Assembly (NCBI GenBank): GCA_910587235.1
Contig: CAJUKD010000009.1
Location: 28,932-92,931, forward strand
Source of the DNA: an uncultured Muribaculaceae bacterium
GTDB taxonomy: Bacteria; Bacteroidota; Bacteroidia; Bacteroidales; Muribaculaceae
Reading direction: 5' to 3'
DNA length: 64,000 nt
Shown here: positions 58,510 to 64,000 of the stretch, piece after piece
Numbering within the stretch: the first letter of the stretch is position 1
Layout: every line of letters begins with the position of its first letter
The notes under the pieces: model-generated
Seen by the model: the letters and a program-made list of their open reading frames with translations, nothing else
Database searches by the model: none
What the model was told of the DNA's origin: nothing
Program-made: the position numbers and the translations under genes

Positions 58510-58517
58510 CAAAGGTA
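58510..58517 (-). promoter_or_regulatory. -7 element of metK
   Basis: It reads TACCTTTG on the minus strand. Transcription would begin near 58503, about 45 nt before the aptamer. Confidence 0.6.
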
Positions 58518-58589
58518 AGCATTTTTTTTCTCAGGGCAAAATTAGGGGCGGGAATGTTTGTCCGGCTTTATGCAATTTTTTTTCAGGAG

Positions 58590-59456
58590 CTAAAGTTCTA
58601 TTCTTGCGGCGGTGATGTCGGGTCGTCCTGTGAACATCGATGCCATTCCGGCAAAGCGCGATGCGTCTTCGGTTGTAAGATAGCCGCATGTGGCGCCACG
58701 GGTTATTCGGCTGTCGATTTCGGGATGACGCAGCAGGTAATCGGAAAGCGATGCTCCTACGATTTCAGCCTGGTTCACAATGCGCACTTTTTCAGGGATA
58801 TAACGTCGTATTTTTCTGATAAGCAAGGGATAGTGGGTGCAACCCAGAACAAGGGTGTCGATGTCGGGACTGAGCGACATGAGGTTCTCGAGGTCGCGGC
58901 GCACGAACCAATCGGCGCCGTCGCCGTCGGCTTCGCGGTTTTCGACAAGCGGAACCCACATTGGACACGGCTGGCTGTAGACGTGCAGCTGCGGATGCAG
59001 TTTGCCGATCTCGATGTCGTAGGAGCGTGAGGCCACGGTGCCGGGAGTGCCGACGATTCCTATTGCTCCGGTAGATGTCAGCGCCCCGACCGCCTCCGCC
59101 GTCGGACGGATAACTCCAAGCACCCTCCGCTCCGGGGCAAGTACGGGGAGATCGCGCTGCTGGATTGTACGCAATGCCTTGGCCGAAGCCGTATTGCAAC
59201 CCAGAATGACAAGATGACAACCGCGGGCAAAAAGGTACTCCACGGCCTGAAGTGTGAAACGGTACACGAGGTCGAAGGAGCGGGTACCATAGGGAGCGCG
59301 GGCATTGTCGCCCAGATAGAGGTAGTCGCGATCAGGAAGTGCCTTTCGCAACCCTTCGAGAATGGTCAGGCCGCCATAGCCCGAGTCGAAGACTCCTATG
59401 GGACCCGCGACGTTATTTGTCCGGGCAATTGATGCCGCAATCTGTTGGCTGTCCAT
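58590..59456 (-). CDS. murI: Glutamate racemase
   Basis: The 288-residue enzyme supplies D-glutamate for peptidoglycan. The catalytic pair is Cys87 (ILGCNTASAKAL) and Cys206 (LVLGCTHYPLL). The opening GPIGVFDSGYGGLTILEGL gives Asp24, with YLYLGDNARAPYGTRS at 46-60 and AIGIVGTPGT near 131-140 typical of the family. The length is normal, with a short N-terminal extension (MDSQQIAASIARTNNVA). A pgi terminator lies between it and pgi, so it is probably transcribed from its own promoter or by read-through. Confidence 0.97.
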   Translation of the reverse strand: MDSQQIAASIARTNNVAGPIGVFDSGYGGLTILEGLRKALPDRDYLYLGDNARAPYGTRSFDLVYRFTLQAVEYLFARGCHLVILGCNTASAKALRTIQQRDLPVLAPERRVLGVIRPTAEAVGALTSTGAIGIVGTPGTVASRSYDIEIGKLHPQLHVYSQPCPMWVPLVENREADGDGADWFVRRDLENLMSLSPDIDTLVLGCTHYPLLIRKIRRYIPEKVRIVNQAEIVGASLSDYLLRHPEIDSRITRGATCGYLTTEDASRFAGMASMFTGRPDITAARIEL

Positions 59457-59470
59457 CTTTTATTGTAAAG

Positions 59471-59516
59471 AAAAAAGCGGACGGGGCCGAGAGTCTTTGC
59501 TGCCGGTCCCGTCCGC
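59471..59516 (-). terminator. Terminator after pgi
   Basis: On the minus strand GCGGACGGGACCG pairs with CGGCCCCGTCCGC (one G-T type mismatch) and runs into TTTTTTCTTT, 20 nt past the pgi stop. Confidence 0.85.
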
Positions 59517-59536
59517 AGTATGTTTTTAGCTAATAA

Positions 59537-60868
59537 TCAGAGGCGGGCCTTGATTGCTTCGGTTTCTTTTTCATAACCGGGCTTTTCGAGCAGGGCGAAC
59601 ATGTTGCGCTTGTAGGCCTCTACTCCGGGCTGGTTGAACGGGTTCACACCGAGCAGGTAGCCGCTGATGCCGCAGGCTGCCTCGAAGAAATAGATCAGCT
59701 GGCCGAGCCAGTAGGGCGTCAGAGCCGGAACGACAAGTTGCATGTTAGGCACACCGCCGTCGATATGAGCCAGACGCGTGCCGAGTTCGGCCATCTTGTT
59801 CACCTGGTCGACACGCTTGCCGGCGATGTAGTTGAGTCCGTCGAGATTTGCTTCGTCGGATGGTATTACAACGCTGTGCTGCTGGGCGGCAACAGAGATG
59901 ACAGTTTCAAAGATTGTGCGCTCGCCGTCCTGAATCCACTGTCCCATTGAGTGAAGGTCGGTGGAGTTGTCGACAGCCGCAGGGAAGATTCCCTTGTGGT
60001 CTTTGCCCTCGCTTTCGCCGTAGAGCTGTTTCCACCATTCGCCGAAGAAATGGAGCTTGGGGTTGTAGTTCACCAGAATCTCGATTTTCTTGCCGTCGCG
60101 GTAGAGGGCGTTGCGTGTCATGGCGTATTCCTTTGCGGAAGTATCGCTACCGTCGAGGGTGGCTTTCTGCATTGCACGCGCACCGCCGATTAGTTCGCGG
60201 ATATCGAATCCGGCAGCAGCTATAGGCAGCAGGCCTACGGGGCTGAGGACGGAGAAGCGTCCGCCTACGTTGTCGTCGATGACATAGGTCTTGTAGCCTT
60301 CGGTGGTGGCAAGCGAACGCAATGCGCCGCGATGCTCGTCGGTGATGGCTACAATGCGCTTGCCGGCTTCCTCGCGGCCGAGTTGCGCTTCGAGCTGCTC
60401 TTTGAGCAGGCGGAAAGCGATGGCGGGTTCGGTTGTGGTGCCGGACTTGGATATTACGATGATACCGAATTTTTTGTCCTTAAGCAGCTGCTGCAGTTCG
60501 TAGAGATAGTCCTCGCCGATATTCTGTCCGGCAAAGAGTACCTTGGGACCGGCCGCGGGGATATAGGCGTCGAACGAGTTGTTCAGGGCTTCGATAACGG
60601 CTTTGGCTCCGAGATAGCTGCCGCCTATGCCTATGGCTACGATCACGTCGCAGTCGCGGCGCAACTGTGCGGCAGTGTCCATGATGTCGTCAACAAGCGA
60701 ATCGGGTGTGCGCGTGGCAAGATCCACCCATCCCAGGAAGTCGGCACCGGCACCGCTTCCGTCGGTCAGTTTTGCAAATGAAACTTCGGCTTCGGGAGCA
60801 AGCGCGTCGATGGCCTTGAGGCTGACGCTGCCAAGTACTCCGCTATTGATGAACTGTAACTTTTCCAT
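59537..60868 (-). CDS. pgi: Glucose-6-phosphate isomerase
   Basis: The 443-residue enzyme is of the short bacterial type. Visible motifs are VIVAIGIGGSYLGAKAVIEAL near 74-94, VISKSGTTTEPAIAFRLL near 137-154, and VDDNVGGRFSVLSPVGLLPIAAAGFDI near 197-223. The catalytic region HFFGEWWKQLYGESEGKDHKGIFPAAVDNSTDLHSMGQW near 279-317 contains the His and Glu of the isomerase site. It interconverts glucose-6-phosphate and fructose-6-phosphate. A TAATTTTG promoter (60910-60917 on the minus strand) is divergent with that of the LOG gene. Confidence 0.97.
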   Translation of the reverse strand: MEKLQFINSGVLGSVSLKAIDALAPEAEVSFAKLTDGSGAGADFLGWVDLATRTPDSLVDDIMDTAAQLRRDCDVIVAIGIGGSYLGAKAVIEALNNSFDAYIPAAGPKVLFAGQNIGEDYLYELQQLLKDKKFGIIVISKSGTTTEPAIAFRLLKEQLEAQLGREEAGKRIVAITDEHRGALRSLATTEGYKTYVIDDNVGGRFSVLSPVGLLPIAAAGFDIRELIGGARAMQKATLDGSDTSAKEYAMTRNALYRDGKKIEILVNYNPKLHFFGEWWKQLYGESEGKDHKGIFPAAVDNSTDLHSMGQWIQDGERTIFETVISVAAQQHSVVIPSDEANLDGLNYIAGKRVDQVNKMAELGTRLAHIDGGVPNMQLVVPALTPYWLGQLIYFFEAACGISGYLLGVNPFNQPGVEAYKRNMFALLEKPGYEKETEAIKARL

Positions 60869-60909
60869 AATCTGTAATTCGGGAAAACTGTATTAGTGAA
60901 ATTATGCCG

Positions 60910-60917
60910 CAAAATTA
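60910..60917 (-). promoter_or_regulatory. -7 element of pgi
   Basis: It reads TAATTTTG on the minus strand, 42 nt before the start, within a 116-bp divergent promoter region. Confidence 0.55.
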
Positions 60918-60951
60918 ATCATTAACGGATAAAAAAGCAAAGAGTTTTTCG

Positions 60952-60959
60952 TACTTTTG
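60952..60959 (+). promoter_or_regulatory. -7 element of the LOG gene
   Basis: TACTTTTG fits TAnnTTTG, 26 nt before the start at 60985. Confidence 0.55.
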
Positions 60960-60984
60960 CCTCCCGCTAAAATCCTGCCGCATC

Positions 60985-61542
60985 ATGAACATCGCCCTCT
61001 ATTGCTCCTCTAAAGACAGACTTCCGGAATCATGGCAACAGGCCGCAACCGCATTAGGCCATTGGCTCGGCCGGCGCCGCGCCACGCTGGTCTACGGCGG
61101 CGTCGACCGCGGACTGATGCGTATTGCGGCGGCGGCAGCCCGCGGCGCCGGAGCATCTGTCACCGGTGTAGTGCCCGCACGTCGCCGGCATCTGACATCA
61201 CCGGCCAACGAGGTCACGGTGCCGGTCCGGGATCTGAGCGAACGCAAGGCTGTGATACAGATGCTGGCCGACGCGTTCGTAGTCCTGCCCGGCGGCTACG
61301 GCACTCTCGACGAACTTGCCTCGGCTTTCGCGCATCTTAATTTTACCGGCGCCGAAAAGCCTGTCTTCATCCTCAATCCCGACGGATTGTATGATCCTCT
61401 GCTCGAACAGATCCGTCTGATGGCTTCACGAGGCCTTATGGACCAGTCACTTGCCTCGAAACTGCACCCCGTGGCCGATACCGACAGCCTTATATCCGCC
61501 CTCGAATGCTTCGCACGGACATTCGACGGCGCCGACAGATAA
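60985..61542 (+). CDS. LOG-family nucleotide 5'-monophosphate phosphoribohydrolase-like protein
   Basis: The 185-residue Rossmann-fold protein carries the LOG pattern. It opens MNIALYCSSKDRLPESWQQAATALGHWL, has LVYGGVDRGLMRIAAAAARGAG near 38-59 (family GGxxGLMG-like), and ends the core with AFVVLPGGYGTLDELASAFA near 91-110, matching PGGxGTxxE. LOG enzymes split nucleoside monophosphates into base and ribose 5-phosphate, as in cytokinin activation, while bacterial members may act on AMP. The DR in place of SVG in the second motif is a small deviation. The adenosyltransferase gene begins 21 nt later. Confidence 0.88.
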   Translation: MNIALYCSSKDRLPESWQQAATALGHWLGRRRATLVYGGVDRGLMRIAAAAARGAGASVTGVVPARRRHLTSPANEVTVPVRDLSERKAVIQMLADAFVVLPGGYGTLDELASAFAHLNFTGAEKPVFILNPDGLYDPLLEQIRLMASRGLMDQSLASKLHPVADTDSLISALECFARTFDGADR

Positions 61543-61563
61543 ACAAAAAACACCACAAACTCC

Positions 61564-62130
61564 ATGGAAACAAAGAAAAGCAACATCTACACCGGCGGCG
61601 GCGACTCCGGCACAAGCTCTCTGGTCGGCGGCACACGCGTAAGCAAGGCCGACACACGCCTCGAAGCCTACGGCACCGTGGACGAACTCAACTGCTGGCT
61701 CGGACTGCTGGACGCGTCCGACGCTATCCCGTCGCCGGCCCACACTACCCTGCGGCGCGCCCAAAACCTGCTCTTTGACATTGGCGCCGCGCTGGCAACC
61801 GAGGCCTCCAGCCGTTGGCAACCCGCTCCACTGCCACAATCGGCCGTCGATGCCCTCGAAGCCGATATCGACGCTCTCGACTCTACCCTACCCCGCCACA
61901 ACCGCTTCATACTGCCCGGCGGACATCCCGACGCCGCACGCGCACAGATAGCCCGCACCGTGGCACGACGTGCCGAGCGTCGCATCATAGCTCTTAACGC
62001 CGGCGGAATCACCGTCGATCCCGAAATACTGCGATGGATCAACCGCCTGAGCGATTATCTCTTTGTGCTGGCCCGCGCGATAAACATTATTAACGCTCAC
62101 GACGAAATATTTTGGGAGAAAGGGTGTTGA
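61564..62130 (+). CDS. ATP:cob(I)alamin adenosyltransferase (PduO type)
   Basis: The 188-residue enzyme forms adenosylcobalamin from cob(I)alamin and ATP. The N-terminal signature STGGGDSGTSSLVGGTRVSKADTRLEAYGTVDELNCWLGLL is a PduO/MMAB-type ATP-binding motif (IYTGGGDSGTSSL at 8-20, with RVSKADTRLEAYGTVDELN near 25-43). Later motifs are FILPGGHPDAARAQIARTVARRAERRI near 116-142 and NRLSDYLFVLARAINI near 158-173. The coenzyme serves methylmalonyl-CoA mutase, for which the MeaB chaperone is encoded at 13097. It follows the LOG gene by 21 nt and is probably cotranscribed. Confidence 0.95.
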   Translation: METKKSNIYTGGGDSGTSSLVGGTRVSKADTRLEAYGTVDELNCWLGLLDASDAIPSPAHTTLRRAQNLLFDIGAALATEASSRWQPAPLPQSAVDALEADIDALDSTLPRHNRFILPGGHPDAARAQIARTVARRAERRIIALNAGGITVDPEILRWINRLSDYLFVLARAINIINAHDEIFWEKGC

Positions 62131-62145
62131 TTATAAGAAAATGCC

Positions 62146-62153
62146 TATCTTTG
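62146..62153 (+). promoter_or_regulatory. -7 element of the DUF2795 gene
   Basis: TATCTTTG lies 65 nt before the start. Confidence 0.6.
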
Positions 62154-62217
62154 CGCACTTTTTCAGGCCATACAGGCCATAAACAACAGAAATAACACAA
62201 AAACTTATACAGCAATC

Positions 62218-62439
62218 ATGTATTGGACTCTTGAACTTGCCTCCAAACTGGAGGATGCCCCCTGGCCCGCCACAAAAGATGAACTGATCGACTACGCCAT
62301 GCGCAGCGGCTCTCCCCTCGAAGTAATCGAAAATCTTCAGGAAATCGAAGACGAAGGCGACATCTACGAATCAATAGAAGACATCTGGCCCGACTACCCC
62401 TCTAAAGAAGACTTCCTCTTTAATGAGGATGAGTATTGA
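62218..62439 (+). CDS. DUF2795-domain small protein
   Basis: The 73-residue acidic protein is MYWTLELASKLEDAPWPATKDELIDYAMRSG, then LEVIENLQEIEDEGDIYESIEDIWPDYPSKEDFLFNEDEY. It matches the DUF2795 pattern of a small helical protein with the AxxPxTxxELI core. Function is unknown; such proteins are widespread in Bacteroidetes, and the strong promoter suggests high expression. A terminator follows at 62482. Confidence 0.85.
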   Translation: MYWTLELASKLEDAPWPATKDELIDYAMRSGSPLEVIENLQEIEDEGDIYESIEDIWPDYPSKEDFLFNEDEY

Positions 62440-62481
62440 CATAAAACCCACTCGATTTTAAGATATAATCAACTAATACGC

Positions 62482-62525
62482 AAGCGATTGGCAAGTAAAA
62501 AAATAAACTTGTCAATCGCTTTTTG
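62482..62525 (+). terminator. Terminator after the DUF2795 gene
   Basis: AAGCGATTG-GCAAGT pairs with ACTTGT-CAATCGCTT (one mismatch) around an A-rich loop and ends in TTTTTG. Confidence 0.85.
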
Positions 62526-62889
62526 TATCCTTTTACCGCAAAATAATCTTGTCTATTTTCAGGCATTTAGCTCCGCAAAAATTTGTTAACTTGTCTATGA
62601 TGTTAATCTTTTAGGCAGGCAAGAGAAATCCCGTTAGCCAAATTTCATTTTAGTTTTTTGTGGCATTATGTTTGTGCTTTTTGTGGATTGCTATCGAATG
62701 AAGTATATTCAAACTGATCTTCCGGATTATACGCACGTAGTCAAAAAGCCGACGCCGTCTTCGGCAGGATTGCGGTCGATGTGCGTTCTATATTTGATGT
62801 TATGCCCTCGGGACAGAGAGCCGATTTAGACAACGAATTCCTGACGGCAATCGCCGAGCAGCCTAACGAAATTCTGAAGTGTGTGATGT
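62526..62889. other. AT-rich spacer without a recognisable gene
   Basis: About 360 bp with stops in all frames except a short open stretch from 62706. I see no promoter pair, repeat or RNA that I can name. The composition shifts towards A/T compared with everything to the left, which fits recently arrived DNA. Confidence 0.6.
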
Positions 62890-63183
62890 ATCTGTTCCTC
62901 GGCTATCTCGACGGTGCAAGTCAGTTCGCCCGGTTCGCAGTGGCGACGGCTGGCACAGCGCATCGGGGCAACGGTGTATTTTGCAGCACCTTTCTGTTCC
63001 GGACAGAAAGGTGCCGTCGAAAATGCCAACAAACTCTTTCGGCAATACTTCCTCAAAGGTACTGATTTCCGAAAGGTTGAGCAGGCGAATTTAGACAGGA
63101 TCCAATACAAAATCCACCGCAATCCAAGAGAAAAACTCAACTTTTCTTCACCAAAGGTCGAGTTCTTCAAACTTCTTCGCTAA
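62890..63183 (+). pseudogene. IS30-family transposase remnant (3' end)
   Basis: In one frame the last 90 residues read RRLAQRIGATVYFAAPFCSGQKGAVENANKLFRQYF, then KGTDFRKVEQANLDRIQYKIHRNPREKLNFSSPKVEFFKLLR. These match the IS30 end: VYFAHPY..., then RGTNENTNGLIRQYFPKGTDF, then NNRPRKxLxxxTP. Residues typical of the core are already changed (GAVENANK keeps the catalytic Glu). The DDE upstream part is lost, with a frame change around 62930-62960. No terminal repeat is seen. The remnant is nonfunctional. Confidence 0.75.
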
Positions 63184-63310
63184 TTTTGCACTTGCTTGTT
63201 GACTCTACACCTGCTCCGACACCGCCACCAAGCGCAAACAAATCCTCACTATCGCCAAGGAATTTGGACTTAAACGTAAATGTTGAGACTATATAAAACC
63301 AACTAATCCT

Positions 63311-63951
63311 ATGATAATATCAGAGATTAAATCTAATGTGACTCACAATTATGTATATTCATTAATCGAATTTAATTGTGAAATAATTATTGATGCCAAG
63401 CTACTTGGTAAATTTATTCCGATTAATCTCGGTAGAGACAATCCATTTTGTATTTGTTTCCCAAAGCTAATATTTGATAGGAAAAATTGGAATTATAAGA
63501 TGATATCATCTTTGCCATTTAGTACGACCCATACCGATATCGATAATTGGGGTCGCCTACTACAATACAGCACTAACAAAAATGATCAAGTAGTTGATAA
63601 GCTAGTGTCCATATCTGCCGTTTGGATAGTTTCAAAACTCTCTAACCTCGAATGGGTAAAATCACTCAAGAATGAAGCTGAATGGTTTATACGATCTATT
63701 CACGCGATTAAACCTGATAGTGTCGTACTAAGAGGCATAGATGCATCAAAATTAATCTCAGGATTTTCATATTCTTATTTCGATACAACAACCAGAAGGG
63801 GGAGATCTTCTGGTTTTGAAACCTCGCTGACAATGTATCCATATGATTATGATAAATTTAAAATTGACACAAAATTAATAAAGACAGTTTTAAAGGCTTG
63901 GAAAAGTAAAGTTTCACTACCTTTTGAATTGTTATTATGCGCATTCTGGAA
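63311..63951 (+). pseudogene. AT-rich gene of unknown function, probably truncated at its 3' end
   Basis: The frame runs to 63991 (226 residues), but the last 14 residues (KSRCRLTPVGGKM and the stop) are coded by what looks like the end of an insertion sequence beginning near 63952. The real protein (MIISEIKSNVTHNYVYSLIEFNCEIIIDAKLL...) is Lys/Ile/Asn-rich, much more AT-rich than the core genes, and not recognised. It has a normal ATG and no signal peptide. It was probably acquired horizontally and then interrupted. Confidence 0.6.
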
Positions 63952-64000
63952 AAGTCGGTGCAGATTGACCCCTGTCGGCGGGAAAATGTGACCCTTTTCG
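63952..64000. mobile_element. Putative end of an IS21-like element (continues beyond the window)
   Basis: The sequence after AAAGTC begins GGTGCAGATTGACCCCTGTC and continues with GGCGGGAAAATGTGACCCTT. The style (repeated TGACCC words spaced about 20 nt, with a sharp shift from AT-rich to GC-rich) is that of IS21-type multiple terminal repeats. Only 49 bp are visible. Confidence 0.4.

Larger units (their letters stand above)
58235..58589 (-). other. metK leader region
   Basis: The 355-bp gap before metK holds a promoter (58510-58517), a SAM-II aptamer (58405-58460), two CCGCC...GGCGG hairpins (58362-58396) and a terminator (58269-58328) ending just before the metK start. No protein gene is visible. 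Confidence 0.8.

Noticed and set aside
62781..63065. A 94-residue protein gene
   Set aside because: It mixes unrecognised spacer and an out-of-frame piece of the IS30 remnant, with no promoter or conserved content.
1..64000. tRNA or rRNA genes
   Set aside because: I found no convincing T-arm plus acceptor stem and no rRNA-like stretch when reading both strands, although a tRNA scan was not possible.

Overview
The window looks like a chromosome segment of a gut Bacteroidales, most likely of the Muribaculaceae/S24-7 type. The lineage is inferred; no search was run. The evidence is a fused SecDF, a PorZ-like propeller protein with T9SS-style C-terminal tails, a DUF3575/DUF5119/fimbrillin locus, starts preceded by A-rich tracts instead of Shine-Dalgarno sequences, and at least a dozen copies of the Bacteroidetes -7 element TAnnTTTG (usually TATCTTTG or TATATTTG) placed 20-90 nt before starts. 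Most of the window is moderately GC-rich core genome. The right edge (after about 62.4 kb) and the Fic and toxin-antitoxin regions are visibly AT-richer.

Layout. 0-14.6 kb: end of a TonB-type barrel gene, secDF, an EamA transporter, dnaK with a sigma-54-like promoter, lepB, a WbqC-like gene, then on the minus strand a toxin / HTH antitoxin / SecB-like chaperone operon running into trmH-like and ldcA genes, followed by meaB and a DUF1573 gene. 14.8-17.5 kb: recA and a Fic gene bracketed by two identical 39-bp palindromic sequences. 17.5-20 kb: a secreted CHB_HEX-domain protein between several copies of a composite palindromic repeat. 20-23.5 kb: a fimbrillin operon. 23.7 kb: SRP RNA. 23.9-27.2 kb: an MBOAT O-acyltransferase and an SGNH partner split by a RAYT-type transposase gene that sits between 117-bp inverted repeats. 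27.2-31.4 kb: an orphan phage-type terminase and a large unknown partner. 31.8-38.3 kb: panB, an M48 protease, an AAA ATPase/DUF4276 pair that looks like a defence module, and glgB. 38.3-60.9 kb: mainly minus-strand housekeeping genes (ECF sigma, yebC, pheT, porZ, rdgB, leuS, nadA, mgtE, rsmA, a PpiD-like foldase, metK, murI, pgi); metK has a SAM-II riboswitch and a terminator in its leader. 61-62.4 kb: a LOG-like gene, a cobalamin adenosyltransferase and a DUF2795 gene. 62.5-64 kb: an IS30 remnant and a truncated AT-rich gene that appears to be cut by another insertion element at the window edge.

How the genes work together. SecDF, LepB, DnaK, the SecB-like chaperone, PpiD-like protein, PorZ and the tailed secreted proteins cover much of the export and envelope-folding route. 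MeaB and the ATP:cob(I)alamin adenosyltransferase both serve adenosylcobalamin-dependent methylmalonyl-CoA mutase. LdcA and MurI act on peptidoglycan. The most interesting material is the accessory part: the tripartite toxin-antitoxin-chaperone operon, the RAYT with its long inverted repeats and several families of dispersed palindromes, the Fic cassette with duplicated operator-like palindromes, the ATPase/DUF4276 pair and the domesticated-looking terminase.
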